Source: DASPWV01 sp046727855
GTDB lineage: Bacteria; Acidobacteriota; Vicinamibacteria; Vicinamibacterales; UBA2999
Length of the DNA stretch: 22,168 nt
Assembly (NCBI GenBank): GCA_046727855.1
Contig: JBKPDL010000155.1
Location: forward strand, 1 to 22,168
Direction: 5' to 3'
The position numbers and the translations under genes were made by a program. Of this stretch, positions 13,569 to 21,626 are shown in pieces. The notes below the pieces were generated by a model. That model did not search any database. It worked only from the letters and a program-made list of their open reading frames with translations, and had not been told where the DNA came from. Each line of letters starts with the position of its first letter. Within the stretch, counting starts at the first letter, position 1.

Positions 13569-14608
13569 GGCTGCACCGGCAGCAGAACGTATACCGTCAT
13601 GCCGACGGCGAGGCGGCGATCTTTGTTATCCACGCGCAGCCGCGTCTCGAACGTGCGGATATCGCGCTTGGTGCGGCTCACGTCGCGCTGCGTGGCAAAC
13701 GACGCATCCGCCCGCCGATAGAACACCGTACCCGTGCGCTCGTCACCGGACGGAAGACGGACGGTGAAGGTGTCGCCCGTGCGGATGCGATCGATGTAGG
13801 TCTCTTCGACGTCGACCCGGATCCAGAAGTCATCGGGATTGAGAATCGATACCACCGGTTGTCCCGCGGTCACGACCTCGCCTTGACGCGCGGCACGAAC
13901 GTCGACGATACCGTCGATGGGCGAGGTGATGTTGGTGTAGGAGAGCCGGACATCGGCTTTCGTACGCTGCGCGCCTACCGCTGCGAGCTGGTGCTGGTTG
14001 ACGGCCACGGCGCTCTTGCGCGCCGCCACCTGCTCGGCGTTCGAGCGCGCGAGCTGGAGCGCCGCACGCTGACCGTCGAGCTGTTTGGTGATCGCGTTCA
14101 ACCGCGTCTCGGCGGCGTTGAACGACGCGCGCGAGTCGTCAAGTTGCTGCGGCGACACGATGCCGCTCTTCGACAGCTGCTCAGTGCGATCGAGCGTCGA
14201 TTTGGAGGTTTGCAAATCAGCCTCGGCACCGGCGCGCTGCGCTTCCGCGGTTGCAACGGCCGCTTCGGCCTGCCGAATCTGGTCGGCAAGCTGCCGCTCC
14301 TGCAGGCGGAGAGTGGCTTCGCTCTCCTTCACCTGTGCGGCAAGGCCGTCGGCGCTGTGCTCGTAGTAGGCGCGATCGGCTTGGAGTTCGTCAGGCGTGA
14401 TGACAGCGAGGAGTTGCCCGCGCTTCACGTCATCGCCCTCGGCGACTTTCAGGTCGGCGATCTGTCCCGCAAGCTGTGAGCTGACCACGACGTCCTGGGT
14501 GGTGACGATGCCGGTGAGGACGAGCGCGTTGGAATGGGTGCTGACGACGTAATAGCTACCGCCGGCGGCGAGAGCGAGGGGAACGAGGAATCCAAGGCGT
14601 TTGCGCAT
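13565..14608 (-). CDS. HlyD/EmrA-type membrane fusion (adaptor) protein, YbhG-like
   Basis: 347 residues. It has a short N-terminal tail and one membrane span at about 5-25, then VLTGIVTTQDVVVSSQLAGQIADLKVAEGD (biotinyl-lipoyl half-motif), a long coiled coil at about 80-215 rich in Ala, Gln, Arg and Glu, and the second half LSYTNITSPIDGIVDVRAARQGEVV, followed by a beta-barrel region. This is the periplasmic adaptor that links the inner-membrane ABC exporter to an outer-membrane channel; no TolC gene is visible in this window. It is the first gene of the efflux operon, with its start only 4 bp from a 29 bp operator-like dyad. Exported substrate unknown. Confidence 0.9.
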   Translation of the reverse strand: MRKRLGFLVPLALAAGGSYYVVSTHSNALVLTGIVTTQDVVVSSQLAGQIADLKVAEGDDVKRGQLLAVITPDELQADRAYYEHSADGLAAQVKESEATLRLQERQLADQIRQAEAAVATAEAQRAGAEADLQTSKSTLDRTEQLSKSGIVSPQQLDDSRASFNAAETRLNAITKQLDGQRAALQLARSNAEQVAARKSAVAVNQHQLAAVGAQRTKADVRLSYTNITSPIDGIVDVRAARQGEVVTAGQPVVSILNPDDFWIRVDVEETYIDRIRTGDTFTVRLPSGDERTGTVFYRRADASFATQRDVSRTKRDIRTFETRLRVDNKDRRLAVGMTVYVLLPVQP

Positions 14609-14611
14609 GGG

Positions 14612-14640
14612 TCAAACAACTGTATGAAACACATGTTTGA
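14612..14640. promoter_or_regulatory. 29 bp operator-like dyad over the efflux-operon promoter
   Basis: Perfect 7 bp ends TCAAACA (14612-14618) and TGTTTGA (14634-14640), with further matches inside (TGTnT in each half), so 11 of 14 positions per half are symmetric. Size and symmetry fit a TetR-family site. It covers the spacer, -10 and expected start of the minus-strand promoter, so bound regulator would block transcription. It also lies 28 bp from the addB start. Confidence 0.72.
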
Positions 14641-14648
14641 ATCGTCAA
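14621..14648 (-). promoter_or_regulatory. Promoter of the efflux operon
   Basis: Minus strand TTGACG (14643-14648), 16 nt spacer, CATACA (14621-14626). The predicted start near 14614 leaves only about 6 nt before the ATG at 14608, so the mRNA would have almost no leader. It overlaps the dyad 14612-14640. Confidence 0.5.
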
Positions 14649-14667
14649 GTGGTGCGACAATGAGGCG

Positions 14668-17600
14668 TTGACCTTTCGCGTTTTCTCCTCCCCCTCTGCG
14701 TTCGAGCGCCTCGCCACTGCGCGGCGCGCGTTGAGCACGGTTGCGCCGGGCGCGCACGCCGTCATCGTGGGCGCGACACGGGCGGCTGCGGACGAGCTGG
14801 CTATCTCGCTCGCCGTTGATCGCGGGGGGTTATTCGGTGTCACACGTGTCGGCTACCAGGAGCTGATTACACGGCTCGCACTGCCGGCGCTTGCCCGCGA
14901 AGGGCTGAGTCCGACCGGCGCGCTCAGCGACGAGGCGGTGGCGGCGCGGGCCGCGTTTGAGGCGGCGCGCGAGGACGCGCTCGACTACTTCACGCCGGTG
15001 GCGACGCTTCCGGGATTTCCGCGCGCGCTGTCTCGCACGTTGAACGAGCTGCGCCTTGCCGGCGTGGAAAGCCGCGACCTGCACGGCGTCGACCAAGCCG
15101 GCGACGATCTCGCGGAGCTGGCGGATCGCGTGAGAGAGCAATCGGCCAAAGCCCGTACCATCGATCGCGCGCGGCTGCTCGAAACAGCCACGCGTGTTCT
15201 GGACGAGGGTTCCAGGACATACCGCGGCGCCACGATCATCCTGCTCGACGTGCCGATTGCGACAACCGGCGACGCCACGTTTATCCGCGCCCTCGCCGCG
15301 TCCGCCGGCTCGATCGTTGCCACCGTCCCTTTGGGCGATGAGCGCACGCTCGCGGCCGTCGCGGACCTCGAACTCCGGAAGCTCGAAGCTCGCAACCTCG
15401 AAACGCAGGAACCTCGGAACTCCGGACCGGCGAAGGCTATTCACCGGCTTCAGAATTACCTCTTCTCCGAGTTGCCGCCGCCGCGGGGCGAATCAGACGA
15501 GAGTGTGGTGCTTTTCTCAGCGCCCGGCGAAGGGCGCGAGTGCGTTGAGATCGCACGTCGCGTCCTCGAAGAAGCCGCGCGCGGTGTGCGCTTCGACGAC
15601 ATCGCCGTACTCTTGCGCGCGCCAGGCACCTACTTTGGTCTTCTCGAGCACGCCTTCATGCGCGCCGGCATTCCTGGCTGGTTCGATCGCGGCACGCGCC
15701 GACCCGATCCGTCGGGCCGTGCCTTCCTCGCGCTGCTCGCGTGTGCGGACGAGGATCTCTCCGCCCGGCGCTTTGCCGAATATCTCTCGCTCGGACAGGT
15801 TCCCGCGGAAGAGCACGCGCCCGCGGAGTCGTGGTCGACACCGGTCGACGAAGTCGTCGAAAGCGTCGTGCCGGTGACCGAGCGAACCGAGGATCACGAT
15901 CCCGAAGAGGACGCCCGCCGCGCGGCGCAGGAAGACGCGAGTGGACGCGTGCTGGCAGGCACGCTGCGCGCGCCGTGGCGATGGGAGGAACTGCTCGTCG
16001 AATCGGCTGTCATCGGCCATTTCGATCGCTGGGAGCGGCGTCTCAACGGCTTGCGCCACGAGTACCAGCAGAAGCTGCAGGAAATCGCTTCCGACGAACC
16101 CGAGTCGCCGCGCATCATTGCGATCCGCCGCGATCTCGATCAACTCGATCATCTGCGCGCATTTGCGTTGCCGATCGTGCGCGAGATTGCGGCGTGGCCG
16201 CGCGCAGGTGCGCGTTGGGGTGATTGGTTGAAGCTGCTCCGGGCACTGTCCGCGCGCGTCCTGCGACAGCCCTCGCGAGTGCAGCGAGTGCTGCAGGAGC
16301 TTGGCCCGCTGGCCGAAGTTGGCCCCGTCAGCTTGCGGGAAGTACGCGAGGTGCTTACGCCGCGGTTGCTCACCCTGACACACGAACCGCCGCGGCGGCG
16401 GCATGGCCGCGTGTTTGTGGGGACACCGCATTCGGCTCGCGGCCGCGTCTTCCGCACGGTGTTCGTCCCGGGTCTGGCCGAGCGCGTCTTTCCTCAGCGC
16501 CTGCGCGAAGACCCGCTGCTGCTCGACGAGCCCCGCCGGCAACTGTCGCCGCAGTTGACCACGCAGAAGCAGCGCGCCGATGAAGAACGCCTGCAGCTGC
16601 GGCTCGCGATTGGCGCGGCGGCGCAACGGCTTTACCTGTCGTGGCCGCGGCTTGAATTGCAGGAATCGCGTCCACGCGTGCCGTCGTTCTACGTGCTCGA
16701 CGTCGCGCGTGCGATGGAGGGCCGGATTCCTGCGTACAGCTCTATCCGCGATCGCGCGTTTGCCGAAGGCGACGCGACGCTTGCCTGGCCGGCGCCCGGG
16801 GCACCCGATCGCGCCATCGACGAATTCGAGCACGACCTGTCGATGCTGTATCAACTGCTGCGCGACCCGAATCGCGCGGCTGCAAAGGGTCGCGCGCGCT
16901 ATCTCTACGAATTGAGTCCGCATCTGCAGCGCTCGCTGCTGGGCCGTTGGGCGCGCTGGCAGAATCGCTGGCACCACGCCGATGGATTGATTCGCACTAC
17001 ACCGGCAACGGCGCCGGCGCTTGCACGACAGCGACTGGGCTTTCGTCCGTTTTCGCTGTCGGCGTTGCAGCGCTTTGCGGAGTGTCCCTATCAGTTTCAC
17101 CTGTCCGCGATCTACCAGCTCGCGCCGCTCGAAGAGCCCGCGCCGCTGCAGCGGCTCGATCCGCTCACGCGCGGCAGTCTGTTCCACAGCATTCAGACCG
17201 AGTTCTTTCGGGCACTTGAAAAGAACGGGCTGTTGCCCGTTGATTCCAGGCGTGCCGACGCGGCGCGCAAGATGCTGGAGTGGGCAATCGCGAAGATCGC
17301 GAAGAAAGCCTACGACGATCTCGCCCCCGCAATCGATCGCGTGTGGCACGACGAGATGGCGTCGATTGCGCGCGATCTCCGAGGCTGGCTCGACATGCTG
17401 ATCGAAGACTGCAGGCAGTGGATTCCTGAGCGATTCGAATTCGCGTTCGGTCTTCCCGGCGATCCCGCCCGCGATCCGCGTTCGGTGGCGGAGCCGGCGC
17501 GCGTCGACGGCCGCTTCCTGATTCGCGGGTCGGTCGATCTAGTCGAGCGCCGCGTCGATGGCAAGGTCCTTCGCGTGACGGATCACAAAACGGGAAGAAA

Positions 17601-17964
17601 TCGCACGAAGCTCTCGACCATGGTTGAAGGCGGACGGGTGCTGCAGCCGCTGTTGTACGGCATGTCGCTCGAAGCGATCACGGGCGAGCCGGTCGAAGAA
17701 GGACGATTGTCATATTGCACGTACGTCGGCGGGTTCACTGTCCGGCCGATTTCGCTCAACGAAGTGAGCCGGCGCCGCGCGCTCGAAGTGCTCGAAGTGA
17801 TCGATCGTGCGATCGAGCACGGCACGCTCGCCGCACGCCCGGCCGAAGGCGCCTGCGATCGTTGCGACTTCACGCCGGTGTGCGGCTCCGATGAGGAGCG
17901 CCGCACGCGCAGGAAGCGCGGCGCGTTGTTCGACGACCTCGACGAGCTGCGGAGGATTCCGTGA
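14668..17964 (+). CDS. addB: AddB-like subunit of helicase-nuclease, PD-(D/E)XK nuclease with iron-sulfur cysteines
   Basis: 1098 residues. It starts at a TTG, the only sensible in-frame start; the ATG at 14660 is in another frame. It works with AddA in resection of double-strand breaks. The N-terminal helicase-like half has no Walker A; it opens TFRVFSSPSAFERL and shows VIVGATRAAADEL, as in AddB forms with inactive motor sites. The C-terminal nuclease has GSVDLVE (Asp957) and TDHKTG (Asp972, Lys974). Four cysteines (806, 1063, 1066, 1072; C...CX2CX5C) match the iron-sulfur staple around AddB nucleases. Residues 234-253 (LELRKLEARNLETQEPRNSG) come from a short-sequence repeat insertion. Its stop overlaps the addA start as GTGA, so the two are translationally coupled. 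Confidence 0.9.
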   Translation: MTFRVFSSPSAFERLATARRALSTVAPGAHAVIVGATRAAADELAISLAVDRGGLFGVTRVGYQELITRLALPALAREGLSPTGALSDEAVAARAAFEAAREDALDYFTPVATLPGFPRALSRTLNELRLAGVESRDLHGVDQAGDDLAELADRVREQSAKARTIDRARLLETATRVLDEGSRTYRGATIILLDVPIATTGDATFIRALAASAGSIVATVPLGDERTLAAVADLELRKLEARNLETQEPRNSGPAKAIHRLQNYLFSELPPPRGESDESVVLFSAPGEGRECVEIARRVLEEAARGVRFDDIAVLLRAPGTYFGLLEHAFMRAGIPGWFDRGTRRPDPSGRAFLALLACADEDLSARRFAEYLSLGQVPAEEHAPAESWSTPVDEVVESVVPVTERTEDHDPEEDARRAAQEDASGRVLAGTLRAPWRWEELLVESAVIGHFDRWERRLNGLRHEYQQKLQEIASDEPESPRIIAIRRDLDQLDHLRAFALPIVREIAAWPRAGARWGDWLKLLRALSARVLRQPSRVQRVLQELGPLAEVGPVSLREVREVLTPRLLTLTHEPPRRRHGRVFVGTPHSARGRVFRTVFVPGLAERVFPQRLREDPLLLDEPRRQLSPQLTTQKQRADEERLQLRLAIGAAAQRLYLSWPRLELQESRPRVPSFYVLDVARAMEGRIPAYSSIRDRAFAEGDATLAWPAPGAPDRAIDEFEHDLSMLYQLLRDPNRAAAKGRARYLYELSPHLQRSLLGRWARWQNRWHHADGLIRTTPATAPALARQRLGFRPFSLSALQRFAECPYQFHLSAIYQLAPLEEPAPLQRLDPLTRGSLFHSIQTEFFRALEKNGLLPVDSRRADAARKMLEWAIAKIAKKAYDDLAPAIDRVWHDEMASIARDLRGWLDMLIEDCRQWIPERFEFAFGLPGDPARDPRSVAEPARVDGRFLIRGSVDLVERRVDGKVLRVTDHKTGRNRTKLSTMVEGGRVLQPLLYGMSLEAITGEPVEEGRLSYCTYVGGFTVRPISLNEVSRRRALEVLEVIDRAIEHGTLAARPAEGACDRCDFTPVCGSDEERRTRRKRGALFDDLDELRRIP
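15366..15425 (+). repeat. Short-sequence repeat inserted in frame in addB
   Basis: About 60 bp of degenerate units of the form (A)CCTCGAA / CTCCGGAA spaced 7-8 or 15-16 nt apart. It encodes residues 234-253 of AddB, a charged low-complexity peptide between VAD and the conserved RLQNYLFSE region. The 7-8 nt periodicity resembles the intergenic repeats in this window but the units are GC-rich. Confidence 0.6.
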
Positions 17965-20900
17965 CTCGCGTCGTGGATGAACGGCACGTCATCAGCGATC
18001 GCCTCGACGACACGCTCGTCGTCGAAGCGGCGGCAGGCACAGGCAAAACCACGCAATTGGTGGCGCGCATTGTCGCGCTTCTCACCACCGGACGCGCGCG
18101 TCTTACCGAGATCGTCGCGGTGACGTTCAGCGAGAAGGCCGCGGGTGAGCTGAAGCTGCGTCTTCGCGAGGAAGTCGAACGCGCGCGGCTGGCGGCGGTG
18201 CCGGGCAGCGACCAAGATCGCCGGCTTGACGCTGCAGTCCGCGAGTTCGAAGAGGCGCACCTGAGCACGATTCATGGATTCTGCGCCGAGCTCCTGCGCG
18301 AACGTCCCGTGGAAGCGCAGATTGATCCGTCGTTCGAAGTGATGACCGAGACGCAAAGCGATCAACTCTTCGATCAGGCGTTCAACGCCTGGTTGGAGAC
18401 GACGCTCGAATCCCCGGGCGAAGGTGTGAAGCGATCGCTGCGCCGGCCGCGGCAGGTCTGGTGGTGGCGTGACGACGAAGAGGAGGACGGACCGATCGCG
18501 CGGCTGCGCAAAGCCGCACGCGAGCTGCGGGAGTGGCGTGATTTTCCCGAGCCTTGGAAACGGCCAGTCTGGGACCGGCCGGCGATGATCGACGCGGTCG
18601 TGCAGTCGGTGCTCGATGTCGCCGCGATGACGGCCACGCCGATTTATGAGCACGACATGCTGTTTCACGATACGACGTCGCTGCGACGTGCGGCGGCGGA
18701 GATCAAGCGTCTAGCGGCGCAGTCGCCGCGTGATTACGACGGTCTCGAAGCGCAGCTCGCCACGCTTGCGAACGATCGCGATCTTGCCGGCAAACGCAAG
18801 GGCAGCGGTGCGATGTACTCGCACAGCGTGAGCCGTCAGGCCGTGCTCGAAAAACGCGAAGCCCTGTCATCGCTGCTGAAGAACTTCAAAGCGGTCGCCG
18901 ACGCCGATCTTGCCGGGCTGCTGCACGCCGAACTCCAGGGCTGCATGGAGCTGTACCAAGAGCGGAAGCGTCGCACCGGCGCCCTCGATTTCCTCGACCT
19001 GCTGATTCGTGCGCGCGATCTCGTGCACGATTGCGCGCCGGTGCGTTACGGGTTTCAGAAGCGCTTTAAATACATCCTCGTGGACGAGTTTCAAGATACC
19101 GATCCGCTTCAGGCCGAACTTCTCCTGATGCTGGCGTCGGATGACAGCGGCAGGCCGCGCCGCGGGTCGCTCTTCATCGTCGGCGACCCCAAGCAATCGA
19201 TCTACCGATTCCGCCGCGCAGATGTCGGCGTCTACCTGCGCGTGTGCGATGACCTGCAGGGCGAGGGCGTCAGACCGGTGAAATTGAAGCAGTCGTTCCG
19301 CAGCGTCCCAAACCTGCAACGCTTTGTGAACGCCGCGTTTCGCCCTGAGATGAAGTACGACCCCGAATCGCTGCAGGCCGACTACGTCGAGCTGGCGGAA
19401 CATCGTCCTGACATCGCGGGGCAGCCGTCGGTCATCGCGCTGCCTGTGCCAAAGCCGTACGGCCGGTTTCGCATCGCCAGGAAGAGTATCGACGAGTGTC
19501 TGCCAGACGCGGTCGCTGAATTCGTGCGATGGCTTCTGCAGGATAGCGCTTGGAAGGTCACCACGGCCGACGAAGGACCGCGGCGCGTCGCCGCCAGCGA
19601 CATCTGTCTCTTGTTTCGCCGGTTCATCGCCTATCAAGACGACGTGACCCGCCGGTATGTCGAGGCGCTCGAAGCGCGAGGCGTGCCGCACCTGCTCGTG
19701 GGCGGCAAAACGTTCCACGAACGCGAAGAGGTGGACGCGGTGCGCACCGCGCTTGCGGCGATCGAGTGGCCGGAAGACGAGCTGTCGATCTTCGCAACGC
19801 TGCGTGGGCCGCTGTTCGCGTTAGGCGACGAGGAGCTGCTCGAGTACCACGCGTGCGTGCGCGAAACGCGTCACGGTCACGCCTTCCATCCCTATCACGT
19901 TCCAGCCGATCTGCCGTCGCACCTGCAGCCAATCGGCGACGCGCTCGGCATGATCCGCGAGCTTCATGCCGGCCGCAACTATCGTCCGGTCGCCGACACG
20001 ATCGGGCGGTTGATCGACCGCACGCGTGCGCACGCCGGGTTCATGCTGTGGCGTGGCGGCGAACAGGTGCTCGCCAACGTCCTCCACATCGCGGAGCTGG
20101 CGCGACAATACGAGGCCGAAGGCGGGCTCTCGTTTCGCGGATTCGTCGAGATGCTTCGCTCGGCCGCCGATCGCGCACAGGCTCCCGAGGCGCCGATCCT
20201 CGAAGAAGGCAGCGACGGCGTGCGCCTGATGACCGTGCACAAGGCAAAAGGTCTCGAATTCCCCGCGGTGATCCTCGCCGACATCTCGTGCGGCCTGAGC
20301 CGGGAGGACGCGCAGCGCTATATCGATCCTGCCGGTAAGTTATGTGCGGTACGGCTCGCAGGCTGGGCGCCGCTCGACCTGCTGGAAAACAACGATCGCG
20401 AAGCCAAGCGCGATCGCGCCGAAGGCGTGCGCCTGGCGTATGTGGCCGCGACGCGCGCGCGCGATCTGCTCGTGGTGCCCGCTGTTGGCGACGAACCGTT
20501 CGACGACAGCTGGCTCTCGCCGCTCAATGAAGCGTTGTATCCGCCGCTCGAGGATCGGCAGTCACCGAAAGCCGCGGTTGGTTGTCCGCCCTTCAAGGGA
20601 AAAGACACCGTGCTGGAGCGGCCTGACGGCGAGCAACCGGGGTCGGCAACAGTGCGACCCGGTCACTACGACTTTGTCGATCCAGGATCAAACGATCGCG
20701 TGTCGGTGGTCTGGTGGGATCCGCTCCTGTTGCAGGGCACGGGAGACGACACACGCGGCTTGCGACGTGATGACTTGATCTCGAAGGAAGCGCGTCCGGA
20801 AGACGTCGCCGCCGATCGCGCGCGATACGACGCGTGGTGTGCGGCGCGCGTGAGCGCGAAGGAGATGGGCGCACAACCGTCGCTGTTGGTGATGACCGCA

Positions 20901-21452
20901 ACAGAATGGGCTCACGCTGTCGTCGAGGGCAGTGCGGACCCGCGCCTCAGACCGACAAGCACGGAACGGAGCTTCACTCCCGCCAATGTGTCCACGGAGG
21001 ACGCCGGCGTCGCCGGCACGCGGCCGAGCGGCAAGCGGTTCGGCGTGCTCGTGCATGCGCTACTGGCCGCCGTGCCGCTCGACGCCGATAGCGATCAAAT
21101 CGACGAGTTGGCGCGCCTGCACGCCAAAGTCATCGGCGCGCCGGACGAAGAGCGTGACGAAGCGGCACGCATTGTCGATCGCGTGTTGCGTCACCGCGTG
21201 TTGAAGGCAGCGCGTGAGGCGGCCGCATGCCGCCGTGAGGCGCCAGTGTCGATCGTCGTCGACGGCGTGCTGATCGATGGTCAAGTGGACCTGGCGTTCG
21301 AAACCGACGAGGGATGGACGGTCGTCGACTTCAAGACCGATGCAGAAATTGGCGGTGCCGACGAGGTGTACCGGCGCCAGGTCGGCCTCTATGCGCAGGC
21401 GATCGCACGCGTCACAGGCCAGCCAAGCCGGGGATTGCTACTGCGAGTCTGA
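17961..21452 (+). CDS. addA: AddA-like UvrD/RecB-family helicase-nuclease
   Basis: 1163 residues, GTG start with GGAGG 5 bp upstream, overlapping the addB stop by 4 bp. Superfamily 1A helicase motifs in order: Walker A EAAAGTGKTT (Lys29), motif Ia AVTFSEKAAGELKLRL, STIHGFC, motif II ILVDEFQDTDPLQ (Asp375/Glu376), motif III IVGDPKQSIYRFR, motif IV LKQSFRS, motif V VRLMTVHKAKGLEFP and motif VI RLAYVAATRARD. The C-terminal PD-(D/E)XK nuclease shows LIDGQVDLAFE (Asp1110), VVDFKTD (Asp1123, Lys1125) and YRRQVGLYAQAI. It unwinds and degrades DNA ends with AddB to load RecA. It is followed by the long inverted repeat that separates it from the convergent channel gene. Confidence 0.95.
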   Translation: MTRVVDERHVISDRLDDTLVVEAAAGTGKTTQLVARIVALLTTGRARLTEIVAVTFSEKAAGELKLRLREEVERARLAAVPGSDQDRRLDAAVREFEEAHLSTIHGFCAELLRERPVEAQIDPSFEVMTETQSDQLFDQAFNAWLETTLESPGEGVKRSLRRPRQVWWWRDDEEEDGPIARLRKAARELREWRDFPEPWKRPVWDRPAMIDAVVQSVLDVAAMTATPIYEHDMLFHDTTSLRRAAAEIKRLAAQSPRDYDGLEAQLATLANDRDLAGKRKGSGAMYSHSVSRQAVLEKREALSSLLKNFKAVADADLAGLLHAELQGCMELYQERKRRTGALDFLDLLIRARDLVHDCAPVRYGFQKRFKYILVDEFQDTDPLQAELLLMLASDDSGRPRRGSLFIVGDPKQSIYRFRRADVGVYLRVCDDLQGEGVRPVKLKQSFRSVPNLQRFVNAAFRPEMKYDPESLQADYVELAEHRPDIAGQPSVIALPVPKPYGRFRIARKSIDECLPDAVAEFVRWLLQDSAWKVTTADEGPRRVAASDICLLFRRFIAYQDDVTRRYVEALEARGVPHLLVGGKTFHEREEVDAVRTALAAIEWPEDELSIFATLRGPLFALGDEELLEYHACVRETRHGHAFHPYHVPADLPSHLQPIGDALGMIRELHAGRNYRPVADTIGRLIDRTRAHAGFMLWRGGEQVLANVLHIAELARQYEAEGGLSFRGFVEMLRSAADRAQAPEAPILEEGSDGVRLMTVHKAKGLEFPAVILADISCGLSREDAQRYIDPAGKLCAVRLAGWAPLDLLENNDREAKRDRAEGVRLAYVAATRARDLLVVPAVGDEPFDDSWLSPLNEALYPPLEDRQSPKAAVGCPPFKGKDTVLERPDGEQPGSATVRPGHYDFVDPGSNDRVSVVWWDPLLLQGTGDDTRGLRRDDLISKEARPEDVAADRARYDAWCAARVSAKEMGAQPSLLVMTATEWAHAVVEGSADPRLRPTSTERSFTPANVSTEDAGVAGTRPSGKRFGVLVHALLAAVPLDADSDQIDELARLHAKVIGAPDEERDEAARIVDRVLRHRVLKAAREAAACRREAPVSIVVDGVLIDGQVDLAFETDEGWTVVDFKTDAEIGGADEVYRRQVGLYAQAIARVTGQPSRGLLLRV

Positions 21453-21490
21453 TGCCGCAGCTATCGCCCGCGGCCAGCGACGCGGCAAGT

Positions 21491-21626
21491 TACAAGTTCA
21501 AAGTTCAAAGTTCAAAGTTAAAAGTTAGTTGTGGAGTGGAAAGTTTGGAAGTGCAAAGCTCACGCCCGTTCAACTTTCCAACTTTCAACTCACTTTGAAC
21601 TTTGAACTTTGAACTTTGAACTTGTA
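21491..21626. repeat. 136 bp inverted repeat of TTCAAAG heptamers at convergent junction 3
   Basis: Perfect 29 bp arms (21491-21519 and 21598-21626) made of TACAAG plus three TTCAAAG units, with 78 bp between. The inner flanks continue the dyad imperfectly (GAGTGGAAAGTTTGGAA against TTCCAACTTTCAACTC), leaving a small tip near 21553-21570. It lies between addA (plus) and the channel gene (minus), and its right arm is inside the channel reading frame. It is a probable very stable hairpin in both transcripts. Confidence 0.92.

Noticed and set aside
12249..13721. 490-residue plus-strand reading frame opposite the efflux genes
   Set aside because: Antisense shadow of the ATPase and permease, whose Walker and signature motifs are intact; His/Arg-rich composition typical of shadow frames.
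15517..17349. 610-residue minus-strand reading frame inside addB
   Set aside because: Antisense shadow; the plus frame carries the AddB nuclease and cysteine motifs on both sides of it.
21491..21626. CRISPR array
   Set aside because: The repeated unit is a 7 nt tandem without unique spacers, and the two sides are inverted complements.
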